DNA of 64,000 bases, from the NCBI RefSeq assembly GCF_027587195.1, contig NZ_JAPDDP010000026.1, positions 1 through 64,000 on the forward strand, given 5' to 3'. The notes beneath the pieces are model-generated. The model ran no database searches. It saw only the letters and a list, made by a program, of their open reading frames with translations, and was not told the DNA's origin. Positions 25,050-33,659 of the stretch are shown in pieces. Source of the DNA: Solirubrobacter phytolaccae. GTDB lineage: Bacteria; Actinomycetota; Thermoleophilia; Solirubrobacterales; Solirubrobacteraceae. Position 1 is the stretch's first letter. The number at the start of each line of letters is the position of its first letter. The translations under genes and the position numbers were made by a program.

Positions 25050-25081
25050 CGCCCGAGTCTCTTAGCCGTGGACGCCGCGCG

Positions 25082-25966
25082 TCAAGTGATGCCGAGGCGA
25101 TCCAGCAGCGCGTCGTCCGCGCGCCAGGAGCGGCGCACACGCACACTCAGGTCCAGATGGACGTGCTCGGCGAGCTCGCGCTCGATCTCCTTGCGCGCCG
25201 CGACGCCGATCGCCTTGATCATCTTGCCCTGGTGGCCGATCAGGATGCCCTTCTGGGACTCGGTCTCCACCCACATGATCGCCTGCACGGCGACGAGGTT
25301 CTCGCGCTCCTCGATCTCCTCGACCTGCACTTCCACGGCGTGCGGGACTTCCTGGCGGGTCCGCAGCAGGACCTGCTCACGCACGAGCTCGGCGAGCATC
25401 ACGCGCTCGGGCTGGTCGGAGTGATCCTCGGGCGGGAAGTAGAACGGGCCCTCGGGCAGCAGGCTCGCGAGGTGCTCGACGAGGGCCGGTACGCCTTTGC
25501 CGGTGCGGGCGGAGATCGGGAAGACCTCGGCCTCGGGCAGGCCGAGCTCCTCGGTGAGCATCAGCGACTTGACCGTCTTGGAGTGGTTCATCCGGTCGAC
25601 CTTGTTGACCGCGATCACGATCGGGACCTTCGCGTTGCCGAGCGCCTCCGCGATGAACCGGTCTCCCGCGCCGCCGATGCCCTGGTCGCCGTTGACGACG
25701 AACAGCGCGGCGTCGGCCTCGCTCAGCTCGGTCTCCACGCGCTTCTGCATGCGGCTCGTGAGCGCGTCGCGCGGACGCTGCACGCCCGGCAGGTCGGTCA
25801 GCACGAGCTGGAAGTCGGCGGTCGTGAGCACGCCGCGGATCGCGCGGCGCGTGGTCTGCGGCTTGTCCGAGACGATGGCCACCTTGTGGCCGACCATCGA
25901 GTTGACCAGCGTCGACTTGCCGACGTTCGGTCGCCCGGCCAGGGCGATGAACCCAGAACGCGTCAT
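25082..25966 (-). CDS. era: GTPase Era
   Basis: A 294-residue GTPase that binds 16S rRNA 3' ends and assists 30S maturation. G1 GRPNVGKST (11-19), G3 DLPGV and G4 NKVD lie in the G domain. The C-terminal KH domain carries GILIGHQGKMIKAIG. ATG 25964-25966 overlaps the ybeY stop as ATGA; a GTG three codons upstream is the alternative. The era-ybeY-phoH cluster order is conserved widely in bacteria. Confidence 0.96.
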   Translation of the reverse strand: MTRSGFIALAGRPNVGKSTLVNSMVGHKVAIVSDKPQTTRRAIRGVLTTADFQLVLTDLPGVQRPRDALTSRMQKRVETELSEADAALFVVNGDQGIGGAGDRFIAEALGNAKVPIVIAVNKVDRMNHSKTVKSLMLTEELGLPEAEVFPISARTGKGVPALVEHLASLLPEGPFYFPPEDHSDQPERVMLAELVREQVLLRTRQEVPHAVEVQVEEIEERENLVAVQAIMWVETESQKGILIGHQGKMIKAIGVAARKEIERELAEHVHLDLSVRVRRSWRADDALLDRLGIT

Positions 25967-26343
25967 CGCAGCCACCCCATGATCTCTGCCTGCAGGGCCA
26001 GCATCTCGCCCTCGTCCGTCTCGTGATCCATGCCCGTCAAGTGGAGCACACCGTGCACGACCGCCTCTGTGAGGTCCACCGTGTGCTCGGGGCAGATGAA
26101 CACGTCGCCGAGCTCGCGCTCGCCGAACGGGTCCTCGTCGTCCTCGTCGATCGGGAAGCTCAGGACATCCGTCGGGCCGACCTTGCCGCGCCAGGTGAGG
26201 TTGAGCTCGGCGATCCGCTCCGGGCTGACGAACGAGACGGCGACGTGACCGTCGTTGAAGCCTGCGGAGGCGGCCGCGTAGCCGACCGCCTCCTCCACGC
26301 GCTCCGCGGGGAGCGCGCTGCCGATCACGTCGACTTCGAGCAC
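25963..26343 (-). CDS. ybeY: endoribonuclease YbeY
   Basis: A 126-residue zinc-dependent RNase for 16S rRNA 3' processing and ribosome quality control. The metal signature HGVLHLTGMDH is intact. GTG start at 26341-26343, one base after the phoH stop. On the short side for the family; the N-terminus is compact but the core (TDVLSFP, GDVFICPE) is complete. Confidence 0.95.
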   Translation of the reverse strand: MLEVDVIGSALPAERVEEAVGYAAASAGFNDGHVAVSFVSPERIAELNLTWRGKVGPTDVLSFPIDEDDEDPFGERELGDVFICPEHTVDLTEAVVHGVLHLTGMDHETDEGEMLALQAEIMGWLR

Positions 26344-26344
26344 G

Positions 26345-27322
26345 CTACGCGGTTCTACGGGCCGGGCGGAGCCCGCTCGGCTGCTCCGTGGCGTGCTGGT
26401 CGTAGGCCTCGACGATGCGCTGGACGAGCTTGTGGCGAACCACGTCGTCGCCGCCGAAGCGCACGAACTCGATGCCCTCGACCGTCTTCAGGATGTCGTT
26501 GACCACGATCAGGCCCGATTTCTGGTCCCGCGGCAGATCCACCTGCGTGACGTCGCCGGTGACGACCATCCGCGAGCCGAACCCGAGGCGGGTCAGGAAC
26601 ATCTTCATCTGCTCGGGCGTCGTGTTCTGCGCCTCGTCGAGGATCACGAACGAGTCGTTGAGCGTCCGGCCGCGCATGAACGCGAGCGGCGCGACCTCGA
26701 TCACGCCCTTCTCCAGATGGGTGGCGACCTTCTCCGGGTCCATCATGTCGTTGAGCGCGTCGAACAGCGGGCGCAGGTACGGGTCCACCTTGGCCATCAG
26801 GTCGCCCGGGAGGAAGCCGAGCCGCTCGCCCGCCTCCACCGCCGGCCGCGTGAGGATGATCCGGTTGACCTCGCGGCGGCTCAGCGCCGCCGTGGCCATC
26901 GCCATCGCCAGGAACGTCTTGCCGGTGCCGGCCGGGCCGACGCCGAACGTCACCGTGGAGCGCTTGATCGCGTCCACGTAACGCTTCTGGTTGACGGACT
27001 TGGGCGCGACGCGCAGGTTGCGGTGGCGCCAGACCACGTCCTCGAGCACCTTGGAGGGCGACTCGTTGGACTCCAGGACGCGCGTGACCGCCTCGATCGT
27101 CGCCGGGCCGATGTCGTGCCCGCGCTCGACCATCGCCGACAGCTCGCGGATCACCGTCGCGCCGGCCTGCACCGCCTCGGCCTCACCGTCCAGCGTGACG
27201 ATGTTGCCGCGCAGGAACACCTCGCAGTCGAGCTGCTCCTCCAACGTTCGCAGGGCCGCATCGCGCGAGCCGGCGAGCTCCGCGGCGACCTCGTTCGATA
27301 CTTCCAACTGCCTACGTGCCAT
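26345..27322 (-). CDS. ybeZ: PhoH-like NTPase (YbeZ)
   Basis: A 325-residue cytosolic ATPase of the PhoH family; in other bacteria YbeZ works with YbeY. The N-terminal KH-like part (about 25-75) is followed by VNQKRYVDAI and Walker A GPAGTGKT (129-136). Walker B-like FVILDEAQNT and the sensor stretch VVTGDVTQVDLP complete the ATPase core. ATG directly follows the yqeY stop. The conserved order yqeY-phoH-ybeY-era suggests one transcript. Confidence 0.93.
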   Translation of the reverse strand: MARRQLEVSNEVAAELAGSRDAALRTLEEQLDCEVFLRGNIVTLDGEAEAVQAGATVIRELSAMVERGHDIGPATIEAVTRVLESNESPSKVLEDVVWRHRNLRVAPKSVNQKRYVDAIKRSTVTFGVGPAGTGKTFLAMAMATAALSRREVNRIILTRPAVEAGERLGFLPGDLMAKVDPYLRPLFDALNDMMDPEKVATHLEKGVIEVAPLAFMRGRTLNDSFVILDEAQNTTPEQMKMFLTRLGFGSRMVVTGDVTQVDLPRDQKSGLIVVNDILKTVEGIEFVRFGGDDVVRHKLVQRIVEAYDQHATEQPSGLRPARRTA

Positions 27323-27751
27323 CTAGGAAAGCGCTTCCTTCACCTTGGTCGAGACCCTCTTGCCGTCGACGCGGCCGCCGGCGGCCTCCATCACCTGCTT
27401 GATCACCCGGCCCATGTCGCGGGGGGACGAGGCGCCGGTCGACTCCACTGCCGTCTTGACCAGCGCTTCGAGCTCCGCGTCCGAGAGCTCCTGCGGGAGG
27501 TAGCCCTCGATGAGGGCGGCCTCCGATGCTTCCTGTGCGGCGAGCTCTTCACGGCCCGCCTCGCGGTAGGCCGTCTCGGCCTCGCGACGCCGCTTGCGCT
27601 CGCGCCGCAGGACCGCCAACTCGTCTGCCCCGCCGTCCTTCTCCGCCTTCTGCAGCTCGGAAAGGACGAGCCGGAGCGCCGCGACACGTTCACGCTCCCC
27701 CGCCTTCATGGCGGTGGTCACGTCGGCTCTGATGCGCTCAGCGATCTGCAA
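27323..27751 (-). CDS. yqeY: YqeY/GatB-like domain protein
   Basis: A 142-residue protein resembling the tail domain of GatB, the subunit of the tRNA amidotransferase. Family blocks are AMKAGERERVAALRLVLSEL near the start, IEGYLPQELSDAELE, and SPRDMGRVIKQVM with GRVDGKRVS at the end. The start is TTG 27749-27751, which puts the first helix at residue 3 as in relatives. The frame is open further upstream, but that stretch overlaps the divergent DUF192 gene. A role in tRNA-dependent amidation or tRNA binding is suggested by the family only. Confidence 0.88.
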   Translation of the reverse strand: MQIAERIRADVTTAMKAGERERVAALRLVLSELQKAEKDGGADELAVLRRERKRRREAETAYREAGREELAAQEASEAALIEGYLPQELSDAELEALVKTAVESTGASSPRDMGRVIKQVMEAAGGRVDGKRVSTKVKEALS

Positions 27752-27791
27752 TACATCCAGTGTACGTGCCCATCCGGCAGGATCCGCGTCC

Positions 27792-28148
27792 GTGAACGCA
27801 CGTCTCGACGCATTGCCAGGCCGCGACCTCCCCGGTGGGCTGCGGATCGTCGAGGCTCGAACCCGACGTTCGCGCGGGAAGGGGCTCGCGCGGATGGACA
27901 CGATGCCTTCACATCTCGGGCTGGAGCTGGCGCCGTGCCGGTCCGTGCACACCTTCGGCATGCGGTTCGCGCTGGACCTGATCTGGCTGGACGCGGAGGG
28001 TGCGGTGGTGCGGGTGGATGAGCGTGTGCCGCCGCGGCGCTTTCGAACCTGCTGGCGCGCGCGCTCCGTGATCGAGACGCTGGGTGGCGCCTCCGGGCCG
28101 TTCCTAGCCGAAGACGACCGCGGCGATCCCGAGCGCGACGAGCGCTGA
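27792..28148 (+). CDS. DUF192 family protein
   Basis: A 118-residue protein with the DUF192 core: CRSVHTFGMRFALDLIWLD, then VVRVDERVPPRRF and a late Cys/Ala-Ser stretch (CWRARSVIET). Members are small beta-rich proteins, often exported, of unknown function; this one has no signal peptide. The start is GTG. It is divergent from yqeY (40-base gap) and its end overlaps the convergent EamA gene by 45 bases. Confidence 0.8.
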   Translation: MNARLDALPGRDLPGGLRIVEARTRRSRGKGLARMDTMPSHLGLELAPCRSVHTFGMRFALDLIWLDAEGAVVRVDERVPPRRFRTCWRARSVIETLGGASGPFLAEDDRGDPERDER

Positions 28149-28895
28149 GCCCGCGAGCCGGCGCCGGCCGCCGCCCGCTCCGGCCAGCAGGACACTCGAC
28201 TCGCGCAGGGCGGCGACCGGCGCGGCGGGCGCGCGCTCGAGGGCGGCCAGGACGAGGATGTACGCGGCGGCCATGCCCGCGCCGGCGGGGAGCGAGCGCC
28301 GGTCGGTGGCGGCTCTGAGGCGCTGCGGGCCGATCACCAGCGCGTACGGGATCGCCGAGATGCCGAGGACGAGCACGAAGTACGGGATCGGCGCGGCGTG
28401 CTCGACGCCGTGGTCGTCGACGAGCGTGTAGCCCGCGATGCACGCGCCGACGGCCAGCGCGAGCCCGACCGACAGCGCGTCCGGCGTGTTGTCGCCGACG
28501 CCGCGGACGAGCAGCACACCGCCCGTCACGGCGAGGACGCCGACCACCGCGAACAGCGACAGGTCCTGGCCGAGCGCGACGATCGAGATGACGAGGACGA
28601 TGACCGGCGCCGCGCCGCGGGCCACGGGATAGGCGAACGAGTAGTCCGCGCGGCTGTAGACGGCGGCGAGCAGGGCAAAGTAGGCCAGCTCGAGCGCCGC
28701 GGAGCCGCCGATGTACGGCCACGCCTCGGCCTCGACGCGCCACGTGAGCGCGGCCGGGATCGCGAACACGGCGACGCCGGTGAGCATCGCGACCGCCGCG
28801 GTGGCGTGCGTGTCCTTCGCGCCGGCGACGAGCGCGTTCCAGCCGGCGTGCAGGAACGCGGACGCGAGGACGAGGACGAGCGCGCCCGCGCTCAG
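28104..28895 (-). CDS. EamA/DMT-family transporter, probable CTG start
   Basis: A 10-helix drug/metabolite transporter-like protein of about 263 residues. The first ATG in frame (28785-28787) lies after a conserved first helix that is plainly encoded upstream (LVLVLASAFLHAGWNALVAG). No ATG, GTG or TTG precedes it before the frame runs into the dehydratase gene. A CTG at 28893-28895, with GGGCGG about 6 bases upstream, is the only start that keeps helix 1. Two EamA repeats are visible, the first ending near RGAAPVIVLVISIVALGQ. Substrate unknown. Confidence 0.72.
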   Translation of the reverse strand: MSAGALVLVLASAFLHAGWNALVAGAKDTHATAAVAMLTGVAVFAIPAALTWRVEAEAWPYIGGSAALELAYFALLAAVYSRADYSFAYPVARGAAPVIVLVISIVALGQDLSLFAVVGVLAVTGGVLLVRGVGDNTPDALSVGLALAVGACIAGYTLVDDHGVEHAAPIPYFVLVLGISAIPYALVIGPQRLRAATDRRSLPAGAGMAAAYILVLAALERAPAAPVAALRESSVLLAGAGGGRRRLAGSALVALGIAAVVFG

Positions 28896-28950
28896 CGCGC
28901 ACCGCCCGCGGCGGCACGCGCGGCGAGGAGGCTCGGCCGCGCCGCGTGCT

Positions 28951-29904
28951 TCATCCCACCAGCTCGGCGAACCTCGCCGCGGTGACGTTGCCGCCCGAGA
29001 TCGTCACGCCCACGCGCAGGCCTTTCGCGTCGACCTTGCCGGCCAGGAGCGCGGCGAAGGCGCAGGCGCCACTCGGCTCCGCGACGATCTTCGTGCGCTC
29101 GAACAGCAGACGCATGGCGGTGACGATCTCCGCGTCGGAGACCGTGACGACCTCGTGGACGAGCTTCTGGATGACCGGGAACGTCAGCTCGCCGGGCATC
29201 GGGGTCTGCTGACCGTCGGCGATCGTGCGGGGCACGGGGATCTCGATCCGCTCGCCGGCCGCGAGGGAGCGGACGAAGTCGTCGCCGGCCTCGGGCTCGA
29301 CGCCGATGATCCGGGTGTCCGGCGAGAGCGCGGCGGTCGCCGTGGCGCAGCCCGACAGCAACCCGCCGCCGCCGAGGCAGACGAGCAGCACGTCCAGCGA
29401 GCCCGCGTCCTCGATCAGCTCGAGCGCGGTCGTGCCCTGCCCCGCCATCACGTGCTCGTTGTCGTAGGGATGGATGGGCGTGAGGCCGCGCTCCGCGACG
29501 AGCTCGTCCAGCAGCTCGTCCCGCTGCACGGCGTAGCGGTCGAAGCGGATGATCTCCGCCCCGTAGCCCTGCGTCGCCGCGAGCTTGCCCGCTGGCGCGT
29601 CCTCCGGCATAAGGATCACCGCGGGGATCTCGTGCAGCCGCGCGGCCAGCGACACGGCCTGCGCGTGGTTGCCGCTGGAGACCGTCGCCACGCCGCGGCG
29701 CCGGTCCGCGTCGCTCAGGGACGAGATCGCGTTGTAGGCGCCGCGGAACTTGAACGCGCCCACGCGCTGGAAGTTCTCGGCCTTCAGCAGGACGCGGCCC
29801 GCGCCGGTGGCCTCGTCCAGCGAGCGGCCGGTGATGACCGGGGTGCGGTGCGCGACCCCGTCGAGTCGCCGCGCCGCGGCCTGGACATCGTCAAGCGTGA
29901 TCAC
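28951..29904 (-). CDS. threonine/serine dehydratase (PLP, fold type II)
   Basis: A 317-residue ammonia-lyase that turns threonine (or serine) into the 2-oxo acid. The PLP lysine is Lys52 in AFKFRGA. The substrate loop SSGNHAQ and the phosphate-binding GGGGLLSG are present. It lacks the C-terminal ACT-like regulatory domains of biosynthetic IlvA, so it is more like the catabolic TdcB or a serine racemase-like enzyme. GTG 29902-29904 is preferred; a TTG eight codons upstream is the alternative. Supply of 2-oxobutyrate to isoleucine synthesis is possible. Confidence 0.87.
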   Translation of the reverse strand: MITLDDVQAAARRLDGVAHRTPVITGRSLDEATGAGRVLLKAENFQRVGAFKFRGAYNAISSLSDADRRRGVATVSSGNHAQAVSLAARLHEIPAVILMPEDAPAGKLAATQGYGAEIIRFDRYAVQRDELLDELVAERGLTPIHPYDNEHVMAGQGTTALELIEDAGSLDVLLVCLGGGGLLSGCATATAALSPDTRIIGVEPEAGDDFVRSLAAGERIEIPVPRTIADGQQTPMPGELTFPVIQKLVHEVVTVSDAEIVTAMRLLFERTKIVAEPSGACAFAALLAGKVDAKGLRVGVTISGGNVTAARFAELVG

Positions 29905-29947
29905 GATCGCGAGTCTACGCCGCGCCAAAACGCGACAGTTGTTGCGT

Positions 29948-29964
29948 GAAGGGGTCTGACCCCT
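29948..29964. terminator. AAGGGGT-CTG-ACCCCTT hairpin
   Basis: A 7-bp perfect stem with a 3-nt loop, followed on the plus strand by TAGGTTCGTTT. It lies 15 bases past the end of the prmA operon (minus strand) and before the dehydratase gene. It probably ends the long minus-strand operon. The core GGGGTCTGACCCC is a palindrome that recurs between genes in many bacteria. Confidence 0.45.
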
Positions 29965-29979
29965 TTAGGTTCGTTTAGG

Positions 29980-30774
29980 TCAGTACGGCGCGCGGAGAAG
30001 CTCGATCGCGGCCCAGCCGCCGCCCTCGCGGCGGTCCTTCTCGACCAGGCCGATGCGCGTGAAGGCGGTGAGGACCTCGTCGATCTCGTGCGTCTCGACG
30101 CCGGAGATGATCATCCGGTCGGGCACGGTCTCGAGGTTCGCGGCGAGCTGCAGGAGCAGCGGGCGGACGAGGTTCGCGAGCACGGTCGGGGCGGACGGGC
30201 CGCCCTGGCGGACGTCGGCGCGGGTGGCGTCGACCTGCACGCCGTTCCGCGCGGCCGATTCGCGCGTCTCGTCGACCGACTCGGGCTCGATGTCGCAGGC
30301 CAGCACCGGTGACCAGCCGAGCTTCGCCGCCGCGATCGCGAGGATGCCGCTGCCGCAGCCCCAGTCGGCCAGCGGGCCGGCGGGCTCCAGCTGCGTGAGG
30401 AGCTCCAGCGTCAGCCGCGTGGTCGCGTGCGACCCCGTGCCGAAGCCCTGGCCCGGCTCGATGACGACGTCCAGCGCGCCGTCGCGCGGCTCGTGCCACG
30501 GCGGGCGGACCCGCAGCGGGCCGACATCGATGGGGACGTGGAACGAGTGCCAGTCGATCTCGGGCACCTCGCTCGTGGAGACCTCGACGAGCGCCTCCCC
30601 CACCGCGGCCTGCACGTCGCCGATCGCCGGCAGCTCGCCCTCGGCGCCGTACAGCACGTACTCGACGGCGTCGCCAAGCTCGACCTCCTCCAGCCCGCCG
30701 GGCGCGAACGCCATCAGGTCGGTGAGCACGAGCTCCGCGTGCTCGCGCTGGACTTTCACGCTGAGGCGGATCAT
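29980..30774 (-). CDS. prmA: PrmA-like methyltransferase, canonical copy
   Basis: A 264-residue SAM-dependent methyltransferase of the ribosomal protein L11 methyltransferase type. The substrate-contact motif GFGTGSHATT, the SAM-binding DWGCGSGILAIAAAKLG and the ANLVRPLL motif match the family. An N-terminal domain of about 95 residues corresponds to the L11-binding part. ATG overlaps the stop of the upstream paralogue as ATGA. This copy keeps more family motifs than its neighbour and is the better candidate for the true L11 enzyme. Confidence 0.87.
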   Translation of the reverse strand: MIRLSVKVQREHAELVLTDLMAFAPGGLEEVELGDAVEYVLYGAEGELPAIGDVQAAVGEALVEVSTSEVPEIDWHSFHVPIDVGPLRVRPPWHEPRDGALDVVIEPGQGFGTGSHATTRLTLELLTQLEPAGPLADWGCGSGILAIAAAKLGWSPVLACDIEPESVDETRESAARNGVQVDATRADVRQGGPSAPTVLANLVRPLLLQLAANLETVPDRMIISGVETHEIDEVLTAFTRIGLVEKDRREGGGWAAIELLRAPY

Positions 30775-31514
30775 GGCCGGTCGAAGAGGACGGCGACCCA
30801 GCCGTCGCGTTCGCGGCGCTCGCGCTCGGTGAAGCCGTACGGCTCGAAGACGGTCGCGGGCACGTCGGCGTGATCGACGCTGATGCCGGACACGAGCAGC
30901 GTCACCGGCCCCGTGGGCGCCGGGATGTTGCTCGAGTTCGCCATCAGGTTCGCGGTCAGGTTGCCCACGACGGTCCGCGCCCAGGGCGGGTTGGCCGTGA
31001 CGTCGGCGACGTGCGCGTCGACGCCGTTCTTGCGCGCCGTCGCCACCGCGCCCGGGTCCAGCTCGATCGCCGTGACCGGATCGAACCCGAGGTGCATCGC
31101 GGCCACCGACAGCACGCCGCAGCCGCAACCCCAGTCAGCCAGCTCCGTCGGCGGCAGCTCCTGCAGCCACTGCAGGCACAGCTTGGTCGTCGGGTGCGAC
31201 GCGAGGCCGAACGTGTCCCCCGGGTCCACGACCAGCCCGGGACCGGGCAGCCACGGCGGGCGGATCGTGATCTTGCCGACGGTCACGGGCTCCAGATGCT
31301 CGTGCCAGGCGGTCTGCCAGCCGTCCGCGATCGGCGTCCGCGACTGCGAGACGAGCTCCGGGAACGACAGGTGCGGGAAGTTCTCGCCGTAGACGACGAG
31401 CTCGACGTGCTCGCCGTCCGCGACCTCCTCGAAGCCAGCGGCCAACAGCCCTTCCAGCCGCGCGTAGGCGACCTCCGCGTCCTCGGCCCGAACGCGGATT
31501 CCGAGGCGGATCAT
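30771..31514 (-). CDS. PrmA-like methyltransferase, diverged paralogue
   Basis: A 247-residue paralogue of the next gene, sharing the start MIRL-x-V-x-E-A and the overall layout. SAM site ADWGCGCGVLSVAAMHLG is intact. The family motif GTGSHATT reads GLASHPTT and the catalytic-loop motif reads NLTANLMAN, so substrate specificity may differ. ATG overlaps the dnaJ stop by 4 nt. It could methylate another ribosomal protein or act jointly with the other copy; not determinable here. Confidence 0.78.
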   Translation of the reverse strand: MIRLGIRVRAEDAEVAYARLEGLLAAGFEEVADGEHVELVVYGENFPHLSFPELVSQSRTPIADGWQTAWHEHLEPVTVGKITIRPPWLPGPGLVVDPGDTFGLASHPTTKLCLQWLQELPPTELADWGCGCGVLSVAAMHLGFDPVTAIELDPGAVATARKNGVDAHVADVTANPPWARTVVGNLTANLMANSSNIPAPTGPVTLLVSGISVDHADVPATVFEPYGFTERERRERDGWVAVLFDRP

Positions 31515-32650
31515 CCGGCCAGAGCTCGTTTGAGCTTGGCGATCATGCCTTCGCTCTCGTGCAGGTTGTCCTCGGTGATCGAGTCCGCGAGCTGCTCCAT
31601 CAGATCCTTCTGCTTCTTCGAGAGCCGCCGCGGGATCACGACGTTCACGACCACCTTCAGATCGCCGGTGCGCCCACGGCCGATCGGGGGCATGCCGCGC
31701 CCGTTCATGACGATCGTCTCGCCCGGCTGGGTGCCGGCGGGCACCTCGAGCGGGACGTCGCCGTCCAGCGTGGGAACCTGGATCGTCGTGCCGAGGGCCG
31801 CGTACGGCGCCGCCACGTCGACCACGGTGATCAGGTCCTCACGGTCACGCAGGAAGCGCTCGTCCTCCTTGACCCGGACGACCACGTACAGGTCTCCGGC
31901 GGGGCCACCACGCTCGCCCGCGTGGCCGCGGCCACTAATCCGCATCCGCTGCCCGTCGGCGATGCCGGCCGGCACGTCGACCTTCACGCGGCGCTCCTCG
32001 GCGACCATCCCGCGGCCCTCGCACGTGTGGCAGGGCTGCTCGGCGATCCGCCCGTCGCCGCTGCACTTGTCGCACAGCGCGGTGCGGACCATCTGCCCGA
32101 AGCGCGTGCGCTGCACGGCCTGGATCTGGCCCGCGCCGCGGCACTTGTCGCAGGTGACGATCGGCGTGCCCGGCTCCGCGCCGTTGCCGTGGCAGGTGCC
32201 GCACAACGCCGTGGCGTCGTACGTGACCTCGATCTCGGTCCCGCGCGCCGCGTCCTGCAACGAGATCTGGACCGCCAGCGCCACGTCCCCGCCCTGCACG
32301 GCGCCGCCGCGCATGCGGGTGCCGCCGGCGCCGCCGAAGGCCGCGTCGAACCCGCCCTGCCCGAAGAACGCGCTGAACAGGTCGCTGATCGACCCGAAGT
32401 CCTGGAAGTTCGGTGCCCCGCCGGAGCCCTTGAGGCCCTCATGGCCGTACGCGTCGTAGGTGCGTCGCCGCTCGGCGTCGCTCAGCACCTCGTACGCCTC
32501 GGCGGCCTCCTTGAACTTCTCCTCGGCCTGCGGGTCGTGGGCGTTGACGTCCGGGTGCAGCTCGCGCGCGAGCCGCCGGAACGACTTCTTGATCGTGGCC
32601 TCGTCCGCTTCCCGATCCACCCCGAGGACGTCGTAGTAATCCCGTGGCAC
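31511..32650 (-). CDS. dnaJ: chaperone DnaJ
   Basis: A 379-residue Hsp40 that hands clients to DnaK and stimulates its ATPase. The J domain carries HPD at 32-34. A short Gly/Phe-rich linker follows (FGQGGFDAAFGGAGG). Four zinc-finger repeats follow: CGTCHGNG, CDKCRGAG, CDKCSGDG and CHTCEGRG. The C-terminal substrate domains are complete. GTG start directly after the hrcA stop, giving the hrcA-dnaJ pair typical of organisms that carry a second, HrcA-linked dnaJ. Confidence 0.95.
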   Translation of the reverse strand: MPRDYYDVLGVDREADEATIKKSFRRLARELHPDVNAHDPQAEEKFKEAAEAYEVLSDAERRRTYDAYGHEGLKGSGGAPNFQDFGSISDLFSAFFGQGGFDAAFGGAGGTRMRGGAVQGGDVALAVQISLQDAARGTEIEVTYDATALCGTCHGNGAEPGTPIVTCDKCRGAGQIQAVQRTRFGQMVRTALCDKCSGDGRIAEQPCHTCEGRGMVAEERRVKVDVPAGIADGQRMRISGRGHAGERGGPAGDLYVVVRVKEDERFLRDREDLITVVDVAAPYAALGTTIQVPTLDGDVPLEVPAGTQPGETIVMNGRGMPPIGRGRTGDLKVVVNVVIPRRLSKKQKDLMEQLADSITEDNLHESEGMIAKLKRALAG

Positions 32651-33655
32651 CTAATACAACTCCTCGACAAAGCGTGAGAGCTCGTGCGCGGCTTCACGCA
32701 CCGAGCGGATCACGCGGGAATAGTCCATCCGCGTCGGCCCGATCACCGACACGGTTCCAAGATTGCGCTGCGGCAGCCCGTAGTTGGCGGCGACGAGCGA
32801 CATGCCCTGCAGGGCCGGCTGCGGGTTCTCGATCCCGATCCGCACGTACGCGCCGCGCGAGCCGAGCGCGGTCGACAGCACGCCGAGCATCGAGACGCGC
32901 CGCTCGAGCATCTCCATCAGCGCGTTGAGCTGGGAGACGTCCTGGAAGCGGTACTCGCTCACCAGGCGGTGCGCGCCGTCCACGTAGAGCGTGTCTTCGG
33001 CGGTGTCGACGAGCTCGACGAACGCCGGCGCGAGCTCGGTGACGAACGCGCGCTCCGTGGCCGGCAGCGTCGGGTCGTTGAGCTTGGAGCCGAGCATCCG
33101 CGCGCCCAGGCCCATGCCCACGAGCTGCTCGTTCAGGTACGAGCCGGCCCAGTCCGCCAGCCCCGCGTCCACCGGCCGGTCGAACGTGAAGACCTTCTTC
33201 GAGACGCCGCCCGTGGACGTGATCACGACCACCATCAGCACCTGCGGCTGCAGCAGCAGGACCTCGATGTGGCGGATCGTGGTCGTCGCGATCGGCGGCG
33301 CGGTCACCAGCGCCAGCAGGTTGGTGACCTGCGAGAGCGTGTCGGCGGTCATCCGCATCGCGTCGTCGACCTCACGCCGGACGAGCGACAGCCCGAGCCC
33401 TTCGCGCGGCGGCTCCGGCAGCAGGCGATCCACGTAGTAGCGGTAGCCCGCGTCCGTCGGCACCCGCCCCGCCGACGTGTGCGGGTGCGCGAGCAGCCCG
33501 CACTCCTCGAGCACGGCGAGCTCGTTGCGGATCGTCGACGAACCGGCGGTGATCTCCGGGTCGGCCGCGAGCGTCTTGGACCCCACGGGCTGCCCGGTCG
33601 CCTTGAAGCCGTCCACCACTTTGCTGAGGAGGAGGGCCTGACGGGGCGTAAGCAC
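32651..33655 (-). CDS. hrcA: heat-inducible transcription repressor HrcA
   Basis: A 334-residue repressor that binds CIRCE operators when folded with GroEL help. The N-terminal winged helix is seen as LTPRQALLLSKVVDGFKATGQPVGSKTLA and GSSTIRNELAVLEECGLL. Then come SAGRVPTDAGYRYYVD and the C-terminal IGIENP motif near IRIGPTRMDYSRVI. GTG 33653-33655 gives the family-typical start. No CIRCE-like TTAGCACTC-N9-GAGTGCTAA was found in the window, so its operator is elsewhere (for example at groE). Confidence 0.93.
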   Translation of the reverse strand: MLTPRQALLLSKVVDGFKATGQPVGSKTLAADPEITAGSSTIRNELAVLEECGLLAHPHTSAGRVPTDAGYRYYVDRLLPEPPREGLGLSLVRREVDDAMRMTADTLSQVTNLLALVTAPPIATTTIRHIEVLLLQPQVLMVVVITSTGGVSKKVFTFDRPVDAGLADWAGSYLNEQLVGMGLGARMLGSKLNDPTLPATERAFVTELAPAFVELVDTAEDTLYVDGAHRLVSEYRFQDVSQLNALMEMLERRVSMLGVLSTALGSRGAYVRIGIENPQPALQGMSLVAANYGLPQRNLGTVSVIGPTRMDYSRVIRSVREAAHELSRFVEELY

Positions 33656-33659
33656 GACT

